From Euryarchaeota archaeon UBA58 (GTDB taxonomy: Archaea; Thermoplasmatota; Poseidoniia; Poseidoniales; Thalassarchaeaceae): a stretch of DNA of 30,009 bases. Each line of letters starts with the position of its first letter. The first letter of the stretch is position 1. The position numbers and the translations under genes were made by a program. The stretch is taken from positions 45,653 to 75,661 of the forward strand of contig DAHR01000017.1 of NCBI GenBank assembly GCA_002498525.1. The letters run 5' to 3'. The notes below the pieces were generated by a model, which did no database searches, was not told the origin of the DNA, and was given only the letters and a program-made list of their open reading frames with translations. Below, in pieces: positions 14,739 to 23,232 of the stretch.

Positions 14739-15185
14739 TCAGATGTAAATCCTGCCGCGCTTGCGGAATACGTGCCAGACGCCCAAACTCATCAGCGTGA
14801 TGAAGATCGTCAGAGTCGCCATCGCAGACCAGATGTCAATCTCGCCGTCAGCCTCCTGAATGGCGACGAGGCCACCGAATGCGAGGAACATGAAGGCGAT
14901 GTCGAAAACGAGGAAGATGATGGCGTACCAATAGTACTGGAAATGGAAGTTGATGTGGGCATCCCCGACCGGGTCTGAACCACACTCGTAGGTGCTGTCT
15001 CGCCGTATGTACAAGCTCTGGTCACGCTCATAACCGGGCAGGAGAATCGAGCGCACCTTGGTGCGGTCGTGAGGGTGTTGAGTCGGTCTGAGGAAGTAAG
15101 AACCGATGAATGTCATGACAGGAAATCCAATGCCGACGAGGGTCATTATAGCCAATGCGAGATAGGCTTCGGGAACCGTCGACAT
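14739..15185 (-). CDS. nuoA: Complex I membrane subunit NuoA
   Basis: A 148-residue, three-helix protein, first gene of the nuo operon. A GTG at 15194 is in frame, but the AGGTG that includes this GTG is well spaced for the ATG at 15185 (MSTVPEAYLALA), which I prefer. The family signature YECGSDPVGDAHINFHFQYY is present. The following helix reads FLVFDIAFMFLAF: Asp95 is kept, but the Glu normally two residues later (FDxE) is Ala97. NuoA flanks the E-channel with NuoH and NuoJ. Confidence 0.94.
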   Translation of the reverse strand: MSTVPEAYLALAIMTLVGIGFPVMTFIGSYFLRPTQHPHDRTKVRSILLPGYERDQSLYIRRDSTYECGSDPVGDAHINFHFQYYWYAIIFLVFDIAFMFLAFGGLVAIQEADGEIDIWSAMATLTIFITLMSLGVWHVFRKRGRIYI

Positions 15186-15198
15186 TGGAGACACCTGA

Positions 15199-15215
15199 CG
15201 GTCCCGTAGGGACCG
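15199..15215 (-). promoter_or_regulatory. Leader hairpin just upstream of nuoA
   Basis: CGGTCCC (15199-15205) pairs exactly with GGGACCG (15209-15215) around a 3-nt loop. It lies a few bases before the AGGTG ribosome-binding site of nuoA. It could influence translation or mark an RNA processing site for the operon; that role is inference. Confidence 0.5.
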
Positions 15216-15324
15216 GCAGAGGCTCCCACCTGAAATCCGGAGATAAGTGTAACCGTACGCTTGGTGCTGTCTGCAGGCACGGACATCGAGGCTGAGATAG
15301 CCAGTCCGGAGCGCCGCTGTTCGC

Positions 15325-15335
15325 GGTATTTATGC
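15325..15335 (-). promoter_or_regulatory. Probable TATA box of the nuo operon
   Basis: The minus strand reads GCATAAATACC, a good archaeal TATA-like element, starting just past the stop of the upstream membrane-protein gene. A start about 25 nt downstream would give a leader of about 115 nt containing the 15199-15215 hairpin. I see no other comparably good element in 15186-15336. Confidence 0.45.
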
Positions 15336-15336
15336 C

Positions 15337-18033
15337 TCAAACCTCGGCGTCGAATTCAAGCGCCTCGATGATACGCTTGTTCTCAGCCCTCGAGCGGAAA
15401 AACAGCACGACGACGAGGAGGGCACCGATTGTGGTCAGTCCGTAGACGAGAATCTGTTCGTACTCCTCGGACAGCAGATTCAGACCTGGGCTGACCTCGG
15501 CTGTGACTTGCAGATCGAGTGGCTGACCCGCCACCGGCATGCCCTTGGGTTGGACTGTCAGGGTGAATCGGTAAGTATCATCCTGAATCATGTCAGCCGG
15601 TGGTGTGACTCTCACCGTGACTTCTCGTGAGTCTCCCGGTTCGAGTTCGAACTCCTCGGGAATGACATTGACCGTCCAGCCACGCAGAGAATCGCTGGTG
15701 AGGATCTGCACGGTCTCGATGACATTGCCGTGATTGGTCACGTGGAGGACAAACTGGACACTCTTCTCGTCGTCGGTCGAGAGTTCGTCCTCGCCTTCGA
15801 GTGTGAAGCGCAGATCGTGAATCGTGCGAACCTCGAAGATGAGATTGACTGAGGTTGTCTGAGCAGCGTTCTTCTCAGAGGAAGCGCTGACCTTGATGAT
15901 TCCAGTCGTACCACTCGGAACTCCTTCGAGGACCTCGAGTTGGACGGTGATGAGGACGCGGTCGCCAGAGCCGACAACGATGTTTTCATTGGCGATCACA
16001 CCATCGATCAGAACCTTCCGAAGAACTGAGGATTCCAAGCCAGTTATCGATATCACTGCCTTGTCACCGCCGGGGAAATTTCCCGTGTTCTCGACCCAGA
16101 AATTGATTTCCAAGATTCCACCAGGCGGTAGGACGATGTCGAGTTGGCCGGCGATCTGACCGGGCATCTCGGGCGAGATCGCCATGCCATAATCGTAATT
16201 CGAGACGACGACGCTTACGGAGTGTTCGACCTTCTCGGTCGTCCCGAATATCGCTACGCGTGCGAGGATGTCAACCGAATCGGCGTCTTCCTCTCCCTCT
16301 ACGGTCACGTCGAGGAAGACTCGCTTCGACTCACCGGGATTGAGGACCAGCTGCGTTATCGAATTGCCCGACATATCCGAGTAAGAGGCTGCCCACATCG
16401 GTGGATTGCAGCCGGTTTGATCGCCGGGATCACAGACCTGCAGCTTGAATGTGTCACGGATGTTGCCAGTGTTCACCACATCGATGGGAAATTGCACGAC
16501 CTGACCTGACCTGCCGGTCTGCTGAGTCGATAGAATATCAGCAGTCAAAGCGTGTCTGGCGGCGACCGAGACTGTCAGACTCTTGCTGTCGAGCACGGTC
16601 GTCGAACCACTCACTGTGACCCCGAAGGTGACGGTGTTATCACCCGCCAACGCATCTGCGGGGACATTGATCGTGGCTGTGACCGAGCCTGTGTTATCCG
16701 AATCGTGACGACTGTTCAGAGTGATTGAAGATTGTGAGAATGATACCTGCCATCCTTCTGGAATCGCCGAAGTCGTCAGTGAGAATGTATCCAGTCCATT
16801 GCCCTTGTTCTCGATCGTCAAAGTGATCGAATCCGAACTTCCCGGTTCGACATTCGACAGCCGACTCGAACTCAGGGTCAGTTTCGCATCGTGGATCTGG
16901 CCGATTGTGACGATGACCGTCTGCTCGCAGCCGACTCCTTGGTTGGAGCGCCCTTGGATGCGAATCTCTACCTGCATTCCGGCTTCGACCGTGTCGTCGG
17001 GCGTGATCGAGAAGGTGAAGGTATGACTGTCCTCTGTGCCGCCCGGTTTCGAGAGAAGCTTGGATTGTGGACTGTCGAATTCTACCCATCCGGTGATGTC
17101 CATGCCGTTCGCTACCGCTTGCATCTGCACTGTCCAAGCAGTATTGCCGATGTTCTCGACCTCGAAACTGTTCTCGGCGGACTCGAAGGGGTCGAGATTG
17201 TGGGCAGATGTCGAGAGATCGCCGTCGCATTCCTTCAATTCAGGAACACTGAGGCTGAGTGTGAGATTGTCCGAGGCCGCGTCAGCCTGATTCGGATCGT
17301 TGGTGACCGTCGCGACGATGAGGAAACAATGCTCTCCGGCTTCGGTAGATTGACCGTCGGGAACCTCGATGGTCACCTCGACGGTCTCCTTGTCGCCAGA
17401 ATCGAGATTGACCAGTGCAGGATCGACTGTCGCTGTGAGTTCGTCGGATTCGCAGTCGTTGTCCGAGGTCATCTCGAGTTGGACGTTGGCCTGCTGCTCA
17501 CCGGTATTCTCGACCTCGATATCCCAAACGACCTCATCCTCTCCATCGTATTCCTTATTGATGTCGTCAGTGGTCAGTTTCACCGCATAGAGTCCGCCGC
17601 CGTCCCCGGCTGTCGTGGTGACTGTAATATCGTCATTCTTCGGCGTGCCCGGTGCGCCGCCTGAGACCGTGGCTGAAGCGAAGACCGTGGTCTCGCAATC
17701 ACCATCGGCCTGCTCGTTGACCATCACAGTCAGTGTGACTGTCTCGGACTGACCTCCTTCTATGCTTCCCGATACCTGTTCAATCGAGGAAGAGAAGCCA
17801 TTGCAATCCGAAGCATCCTGTTGTGTGCTGAGCGTGACCAACATGTCATCATCACCGTCATTGTGGACGGTGATGTCGTATTCTGCGGGATTATCCGCGT
17901 CGGCCTCTTGAGCCATCGGGCTCGCAGTGAGCCGCGGCTCAATATTCGCGGCGGCCAGTGGTGAAAGCACCGTCAGCACGAGAATAGCGACGAGCAATCG
18001 GGCAGATACACGTCGATTCATCGACTGACGCAC
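15337..18033 (-). CDS. Secreted seven-repeat NEW3/CARDB-like protein with C-terminal membrane anchor
   Basis: An 898-residue protein from GTG 18033 (AGAGGG lies 8 nt upstream); an ATG at 18021 would remove four residues. An N-terminal signal peptide (RLLVAILVLTVLSPLAAA) is followed by about seven immunoglobulin-like beta repeats of roughly 110 residues: about 35-140, 150-265, 268-378, 382-492, 496-612, 615-735 and 738-848. Each carries elements such as VENTGN, NPGESK or EPGDSREVTVRVTPP, typical of NEW3/COG1470-type domains. Several repeats hold cysteine pairs (for example 77/113, 194/236, 534/542) likely to form disulfides outside the cell. A single helix (about 861-880) and a short 18-residue cytoplasmic end follow. 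Probable adhesive or scaffold surface protein; substrate unknown. Confidence 0.85.
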   Translation of the reverse strand: MRQSMNRRVSARLLVAILVLTVLSPLAAANIEPRLTASPMAQEADADNPAEYDITVHNDGDDDMLVTLSTQQDASDCNGFSSSIEQVSGSIEGGQSETVTLTVMVNEQADGDCETTVFASATVSGGAPGTPKNDDITVTTTAGDGGGLYAVKLTTDDINKEYDGEDEVVWDIEVENTGEQQANVQLEMTSDNDCESDELTATVDPALVNLDSGDKETVEVTIEVPDGQSTEAGEHCFLIVATVTNDPNQADAASDNLTLSLSVPELKECDGDLSTSAHNLDPFESAENSFEVENIGNTAWTVQMQAVANGMDITGWVEFDSPQSKLLSKPGGTEDSHTFTFSITPDDTVEAGMQVEIRIQGRSNQGVGCEQTVIVTIGQIHDAKLTLSSSRLSNVEPGSSDSITLTIENKGNGLDTFSLTTSAIPEGWQVSFSQSSITLNSRHDSDNTGSVTATINVPADALAGDNTVTFGVTVSGSTTVLDSKSLTVSVAARHALTADILSTQQTGRSGQVVQFPIDVVNTGNIRDTFKLQVCDPGDQTGCNPPMWAASYSDMSGNSITQLVLNPGESKRVFLDVTVEGEEDADSVDILARVAIFGTTEKVEHSVSVVVSNYDYGMAISPEMPGQIAGQLDIVLPPGGILEINFWVENTGNFPGGDKAVISITGLESSVLRKVLIDGVIANENIVVGSGDRVLITVQLEVLEGVPSGTTGIIKVSASSEKNAAQTTSVNLIFEVRTIHDLRFTLEGEDELSTDDEKSVQFVLHVTNHGNVIETVQILTSDSLRGWTVNVIPEEFELEPGDSREVTVRVTPPADMIQDDTYRFTLTVQPKGMPVAGQPLDLQVTAEVSPGLNLLSEEYEQILVYGLTTIGALLVVVLFFRSRAENKRIIEALEFDAEV

Positions 18034-18062
18034 AGAATCGTCCCTCTAAGGGCTTCGGGCCA

Positions 18063-18081
18063 CGCGACCCTTAGGGTCGCG
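18063..18081 (-). terminator. Perfect 8-bp hairpin after the protease gene
   Basis: CGCGACCC (18063-18070) pairs exactly with GGGTCGCG (18074-18081) around a TTA loop, four bases beyond the protease stop. No T-run follows. A second small stem (18042-18045 with 18049-18052) contains the AGAGGG ribosome-binding site of the next gene. A 3'-end or processing structure is likely, but the role is inferred. Confidence 0.5.
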
Positions 18082-18085
18082 GTAT

Positions 18086-21000
18086 TCATACCTCAACAAG
18101 TTCGTCCGACTCGGCGTTGCATTGCAGGCATTTACCGAGCCTCACGATGTCACAACCAGAGACTTGGCCACCTTGGTGATAGCGGGCTCCGCAACTGCCG
18201 CAAGCCCATGCTTCGCCCTCGAAAATGTCCTTGCTGCAGATCCAACATTCGATGCCTGAACCGCTCTCATCCTCGTTCAGATTGAGTGATTCGGTGAGTT
18301 TGACGACCGCCTCGGACCGGAGTATCGATTTTAGATTCCCACCTCTCTGCTTGAAGACGTAGAATCCTGTGCCGCCGATGATCGCTAAGATGAGCAGAAT
18401 GAGTATCGGCATCAACATGTTTCCAAGACCGCCACCACCGCCATTCTTGCCGGGCATGACATCGACCTGGATGACGAAGCTGGAGTCGGCAACGTCGTCT
18501 GCGTTTCGCAACGTCAATTCGATTTCGCCATCCGAGCCCGAATCAGGCCGGAATTCGATCTTGATCGAGCGAGATTCGCCCGGGCTGAGGATGACGAGAA
18601 CGCCGTCGTGGATGATCAGGTTCCAGCCCGACGGCGAGATGATATCGAGACGATGATTGATCTGCGAATTTCCAACATTCACGATGTCGATGGTCATCTC
18701 AAACGAATAACCTTCGTGAGCGATCGCTTGGCTGCGTAGACTCCACTCGACAGCTGCCACCGCATCGACGAGCAGGGTGATTGTGTGTTGAGCCTCGACA
18801 CCCTCGCCCTCCATGACGAGGGTCACGGCGGGCTCGCTACCGGCCTCGGCGGAGAGTGGAATCGTCATCGTGCACCAGACGATGGTGCTGGCGCCCGCGG
18901 CGAGTGTCGAGGGCGCTGAGCAAGTCGCCGACCAACCCTCATCGGGAAGTTCGATCGTCGTGGTCGGGCGCCAGGTGGAGGTGCCTTCGTTCACGACCAG
19001 CCAGGCGAGGTCGAAGCCCGTGTTGACGGGATGCGCACCGACGCCCAGTGGATGATCGGAGGAGGTGCCGTCGGCGAGCACCACTTGGTGGAACTGCATC
19101 GTCGGAATCGCACCTGAGAGAACATCCAGAGTGCGATTCCAATCGACCGAGAAGCCGTCCTCGGTGGTGAATCGTAATTTCAGATCGCCGCTGACGGCGC
19201 GGCCGTTGCCCTCGACTGTGACCGACCAACTTGCGGAAGAACCAGCTGGAACGACGAGGGCATCGAGGCCGCCGACGACATTCCAACCGCCAGGGATTGA
19301 GCGCAGCATTGGCGTCAGCCCGAGGTCGCGATTGCCGCTGTTGAGGAAATCGATGTTCAGAACGACATTCGCGTCGGGGGCGAGATCGTGCTCAATCCCG
19401 TCACTGATTGGTGTGATCGACAATTGATCGATCGGAATGACTTCCAGAGCCATGTCGACTGACCACGAATCGGAACTGACGCGCGAGTGGATGATTATCG
19501 CGGATTCGATGATAGTACCAGCCGGAATCATCGCGCCGGGTGGATTGATGGTGATGGCGATGGCCCGGCGCTCGTCTACCGCAAGCGTTCCAGTCGAGCC
19601 GTGTGAGGAGCCAGCGAAGGCGCCTAGGACGTCGAGACCGAGGTGCCAGCCAGCCGGCGATATCAACTCGACATCGTAGGTCTGTGGGCCATTGCCCTCG
19701 TTGGTGACATGAAACTGCATCTGAGTCGCCACCAGAGGGCTGACGAGGATCCGTTCAGCGGGCAGGTCAATGTCGGCAGAAGCGAGGACTGGAACCTCGA
19801 AGTAGAGTTTGATCTCAGATTCGATATCGTTCTCGATATCGGTGCCGGTAACAGTGATTTCGTAGCTTCCTGGCTCAGGCGGCGCCGGATGAACAAGCGT
19901 GAAACCGACGCTGACAGATTCCGCCGCCTGCAGATTGAAAGTGTTCAGAGTGAATGAGTAGAACCAGTCGAAAACGAGGCCGTCAGCCATCCGTTGAGGA
20001 GTCGTAGCCGCGATGGTTGCGTTGGTCTCGAAGAGAGCGGTGTTGGTCAGAGTCAACTGCCAACTGGTAGCGCTGTCAGTCGCATCTCCGAGGGTCATAC
20101 GTACCTCGTCAGACGTTACACGCACGCCGGGTGCGCTGATTACGATCGTATGGGTCAGCACGTTATTCGTCTCAGATACTTCATCGATCATGTCATTGGG
20201 GTCGATGTGGAATGACAGGTCGACAAGCCCCTCAGCGGTCGGAGTCCAGTTCCATGAGAGATCGAAGCTCTCGCCTGGCGACATCGAGACGGTCTTGGTC
20301 GATATCAGAGTGCCATCGGCGCGGGCCATGACATTGAGGTCTGGCACCGAGCCAGCGCCGAGATTCTGGATCGTCACCGTGAGTTGGACCTCTTCGCCGA
20401 TCTGTGGAATCGGGGTCGATACCACCACTCCGGGGAGGAAGGCGGGGTCGGGCGAGAGGTCGTTGACGTTGACGCCGCGAACGGCGAGAGCGAAGGGCTG
20501 CCAGGTGCGGCCGCCCGAATGGTAGTCGTCCTTGACGCGAATGGTCCAGATTCCGGACGCGGCGCTGTCGATGAGGACGACTTCGACATTGTTCTTGGAA
20601 TCCCAGTTTCCACCAGTTATCGAGCGCCCGCTGTTGAACACATTCCCCTTGTAGGTCAATTGGCCGTTCGGGTGAACGACCTCGAGGTTGAGGTCGTTGC
20701 GAAGCTGCTGGCTCGAGGAGGAGGAGCCGGGATAGTCAGACCAGGTGAGGACGACCTTGAGAGGCTCGCCTGAGCGCGTGATGTCGAATGAGTACTCGCG
20801 CGTCTGACCGCTCTTCAGTCGATTCCTGTCGTCGACGAAGATTCCCTCGTCGTTGTCGGGGACCAGCGAATTGACCAGATCGACGCGTCCCCAGCCTTCG
20901 TCGTTGTTGGGGATGTTGCGAGTACCCATATCCTTGGCGCCGAGAATCAGGAGCGCCTTGACCAACGCACCTTGTGGCGCGGGTCTGTTTGCGACCTCCA

Positions 21001-22573
21001 TCAGATACTCGCGCACGAGAGTGGCGGCGCCGGCGACGGCTGGTGTCGACATCGATGTGCCGCTGTATTCGATGTACCAATTATTGCTCCAGCCGGACTG
21101 CGCGTTCTCGGCCTCTTGCGAGAGACAGGAACGAACTCCATCTCCCGGTCCGAGAACGTCCGGTTTGATGCGACCGTCGTCGGTCGGACCGCGGCTGCTC
21201 CAGTGGTACATCGTGTCAGGAGCGCCGCTGTAGCGATTCTTGTGGCCGCCGACTGTAATGATATTCTTGGCAGTTCCAGGTGGCGAAATACCCTCATCTC
21301 GCTCATTTCCGGCTGCGAACAGGACAGTCATTCCTTCGTAACTCCAGTATTGATCCCAGGTCGAGGTTCTGTCATCAGCGTCCTCGGATTGGGTCGAATA
21401 TGAGCCGTGTCCACTGCCCGCGCCCCAACTATTCGTGTGCAGGCGGGCGCCAGCATTGTAGGCGGAATTGAGCATGCTGTTGATGCCATAACTGTAGAGA
21501 GTACCTGAATCATCGTCCTCCATCGCTTGCATGTAGAGGCTCGCAGCAGGCGCCACTCCGACGTAAGTGCCGCCGCTGCGCATGCCCGAGCCGAGGATGG
21601 TGCAGGCTACGTGAGTTCCGTGGCCGTCATTGATGTCGGCTGTCGACGAGTCACCAGGAGTGACCGATGTCAATGCCGAGATTCGGCCGGCGAAGTCACC
21701 ATGGTCATCGTCGAGGCCAGAATCTCCGACCGCAATCTTCTGGCCTGAACCATCGAGGTCGCTGACAAAGAATGTCTCGACCGTATCGATGCCCATGTGG
21801 ACTCGGGCCTGATCGTTCTTCAGTTCCAAGACCGGCAAAGGTGCCACCCAAGCCACCGAAGGATGTTGGATGATGGTGCCGATATCACCAAGCTCGATCT
21901 CGCCCCAATAGCGGCCTTCCTCGGGACTCCAAGCATCGGTCATCCAGAGTTCTGCAACCCGTGAAAGAGAATCCGTGAAGCCGAAGCCCGCCTCTTCGTG
22001 GCGTTGCAGGTCGTCGTCCTTCCAGCCGAGTATCTCGACCATGATTGTACCCTCATCGACGACCTGTAGCAATGGATGAACCAGAAGTCCAGCAGGAACT
22101 GCCGCCACCGATAGAACAACCGAGTTGCTCTCGAGCATCTCGAGTTGCTTCGCATCGCCTTGAACGAGGAATCCCGATGGCGGAATCGCTGAGCGAATCT
22201 CAACGCCATCGATTTCCTCCACGGCCAGTCTCGCATCCCACATTCCGACCGAGCCACTGACGATGACCATCGCGAGGTCACTGCGAGGAGTCGCAAGTTC
22301 CTCTGAAAGCACGACCGAGGGAATCAATCCCAATTCCGTATAAACGCCGATTGTCGAATCCGCAGTATTGTCACGAGTTCGCTCAAAGCCTTGGATGACA
22401 ACAGATTCGCCGAGGTCTTGAATCGAATCCGAATCAGGAGCGACCTCGACCCTCTTCACCGAGTAGCCCAGATCGTCATCCGCTGCAATTCCCACCTCAC
22501 CGCTAGGTCCCGCCAAAGGAGCAGAGGAGAGCAGGAGAATCCCCAGCATGACCACGACGCTGCGCCTTCTCAT
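18086..22573 (-). CDS. Membrane-anchored subtilisin-like protease with CARDB/NEW3 repeats and cytoplasmic RING/PHD-like zinc tail
   Basis: A 1495-residue protein from ATG 22573, with GAGGAC upstream and a signal peptide right after (MRRRSVVVMLGILLLSSAPLAG). The frame is open further upstream, but that part overlaps the neighbouring gene and is not protein-like. Residues about 25-255 form a likely propeptide. The S8 catalytic domain (about 260-575) has Asp284 (GDSGLD), His318 (GHGTHVA), oxyanion Asn423 (AAGNERDEG) and Ser507 (SGTSMSTP), so it should be active. A P-domain-like beta barrel follows (about 585-700; EYSFDI, VVLTWSDYPG, GIWTIRV), as in KP-43-type subtilases. Next is a CARDB domain (about 712-812; EVSETNN) and about five NEW3-like repeats to 1372. 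One membrane helix (1386-1407) leads to a cytoplasmic tail with Cys1443, 1446, 1458, 1461, His1466, Cys1474, 1482 and 1485. Confidence 0.93.
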   Translation of the reverse strand: MRRRSVVVMLGILLLSSAPLAGPSGEVGIAADDDLGYSVKRVEVAPDSDSIQDLGESVVIQGFERTRDNTADSTIGVYTELGLIPSVVLSEELATPRSDLAMVIVSGSVGMWDARLAVEEIDGVEIRSAIPPSGFLVQGDAKQLEMLESNSVVLSVAAVPAGLLVHPLLQVVDEGTIMVEILGWKDDDLQRHEEAGFGFTDSLSRVAELWMTDAWSPEEGRYWGEIELGDIGTIIQHPSVAWVAPLPVLELKNDQARVHMGIDTVETFFVSDLDGSGQKIAVGDSGLDDDHGDFAGRISALTSVTPGDSSTADINDGHGTHVACTILGSGMRSGGTYVGVAPAASLYMQAMEDDDSGTLYSYGINSMLNSAYNAGARLHTNSWGAGSGHGSYSTQSEDADDRTSTWDQYWSYEGMTVLFAAGNERDEGISPPGTAKNIITVGGHKNRYSGAPDTMYHWSSRGPTDDGRIKPDVLGPGDGVRSCLSQEAENAQSGWSNNWYIEYSGTSMSTPAVAGAATLVREYLMEVANRPAPQGALVKALLILGAKDMGTRNIPNNDEGWGRVDLVNSLVPDNDEGIFVDDRNRLKSGQTREYSFDITRSGEPLKVVLTWSDYPGSSSSSQQLRNDLNLEVVHPNGQLTYKGNVFNSGRSITGGNWDSKNNVEVVLIDSAASGIWTIRVKDDYHSGGRTWQPFALAVRGVNVNDLSPDPAFLPGVVVSTPIPQIGEEVQLTVTIQNLGAGSVPDLNVMARADGTLISTKTVSMSPGESFDLSWNWTPTAEGLVDLSFHIDPNDMIDEVSETNNVLTHTIVISAPGVRVTSDEVRMTLGDATDSATSWQLTLTNTALFETNATIAATTPQRMADGLVFDWFYSFTLNTFNLQAAESVSVGFTLVHPAPPEPGSYEITVTGTDIENDIESEIKLYFEVPVLASADIDLPAERILVSPLVATQMQFHVTNEGNGPQTYDVELISPAGWHLGLDVLGAFAGSSHGSTGTLAVDERRAIAITINPPGAMIPAGTIIESAIIIHSRVSSDSWSVDMALEVIPIDQLSITPISDGIEHDLAPDANVVLNIDFLNSGNRDLGLTPMLRSIPGGWNVVGGLDALVVPAGSSASWSVTVEGNGRAVSGDLKLRFTTEDGFSVDWNRTLDVLSGAIPTMQFHQVVLADGTSSDHPLGVGAHPVNTGFDLAWLVVNEGTSTWRPTTTIELPDEGWSATCSAPSTLAAGASTIVWCTMTIPLSAEAGSEPAVTLVMEGEGVEAQHTITLLVDAVAAVEWSLRSQAIAHEGYSFEMTIDIVNVGNSQINHRLDIISPSGWNLIIHDGVLVILSPGESRSIKIEFRPDSGSDGEIELTLRNADDVADSSFVIQVDVMPGKNGGGGGLGNMLMPILILLILAIIGGTGFYVFKQRGGNLKSILRSEAVVKLTESLNLNEDESGSGIECWICSKDIFEGEAWACGSCGARYHQGGQVSGCDIVRLGKCLQCNAESDELVEV

Positions 22574-22632
22574 GTCCTCGCGCCCCCCTGATTCCGATTT
22601 CAGCGTTCGGGTCAGGTGGATGCACGTTGAAT

Positions 22633-22649
22633 CACGACCATAGGTCGTG
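22633..22649 (-). terminator. Perfect 7-bp hairpin directly after a stop codon
   Basis: CACGACC (22633-22639) pairs exactly with GGTCGTG (22643-22649) around an ATA loop. It begins immediately after the stop of the 193-residue membrane protein gene and lies 60 bp before the protease start. The structure is seen; termination or processing is inferred. Confidence 0.5.
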
Positions 22650-23231
22650 TCAGAAGAGTCGAATCGGTGCCGAATCGGTGAATGTCTCCATCGTCCACTC
22701 ACCCACAGCGTGGGTCCAACGTTCGTGCATCGCTTCGCCCCCGTAAGTGTAGTCGAGGAGGATCTCGATCGTGTAATTCTCCCAGACCGATGCGCCGTTG
22801 ATGAGCAGTTCCAATTGGTCGCCAGCAATCGATGTATGGGCTGGAATCTCATCGGCCTCGAAGGTGGCACGGCCTATCTCGAGACCGGCAGAATCAAGGA
22901 ATCTGATGTCGAGGTTGACGTCGAGAATCGACCGTGAACCCTTGTTGTCGATCTCGACGAGGACGACGTGTCCAGAACCGCCTTGCAGGTAGACGATGTC
23001 GACCGATGTTCTGTCGTATGGAACCAGCCAAGTGGTGATGATGAGCATCGCGCTAAGGATGAGAAGCACTGCGATCGAAGCGAAGATGACCCGAGCTGGT
23101 CTGACCGTCTCGACGCGCTCACCGATTATCTGCAGTACTTCGTGAGCGCGCTCTGTGACTTCGTCACTCGCATCTTCGGCGGATTCCTTGGCGGCTGCCT
23201 CGGCCCGACGCATCTTCTCGAGCAGACCCAC
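22650..23231 (-). CDS. Single-pass membrane protein with extracellular beta domain, coupled to the giant secreted protein
   Basis: I do not recognise this family. I choose GTG 23231 (193 residues), because GGAGG lies 8 nt upstream and the stop of the preceding gene (23235-23233) ends one base before it. A TTG at 23246 would add five residues. About 45 N-terminal residues are charged, Ala/Glu-rich and helical (RRAEAAAKESAEDASDEV), a likely cytoplasmic coiled coil. One membrane helix follows (VIFASIAVLLILSAMLIITTW), then about 120 residues of alternating beta pattern (VVLVEIDNKGSRSILDVNLDI), resembling an Ig-like or FxLYD-type fold. The tight coupling suggests it works with the 1456-residue protein, which has no membrane helix at its own C-terminus. 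That partnership is inference. Confidence 0.8.
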   Translation of the reverse strand: MGLLEKMRRAEAAAKESAEDASDEVTERAHEVLQIIGERVETVRPARVIFASIAVLLILSAMLIITTWLVPYDRTSVDIVYLQGGSGHVVLVEIDNKGSRSILDVNLDIRFLDSAGLEIGRATFEADEIPAHTSIAGDQLELLINGASVWENYTIEILLDYTYGGEAMHERWTHAVGEWTMETFTDSAPIRLF

Positions 23232-23232
23232 G

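Noticed and set aside
16891..17664. A 257-codon open frame on the plus strand inside the NEW3-like gene
   Set aside because: It runs opposite a clearly coding minus-strand gene with signal peptide, repeats and anchor. Its product has no family features or ribosome-binding site. Such antisense frames are common in this codon usage.
22574..22870. N-terminal extension of the protease by about 99 residues
   Set aside because: The extension overlaps the 193-residue protein gene in another frame and is Arg/Ser-rich. A signal peptide begins exactly at the ATG at 22573 with a purine-rich site upstream.
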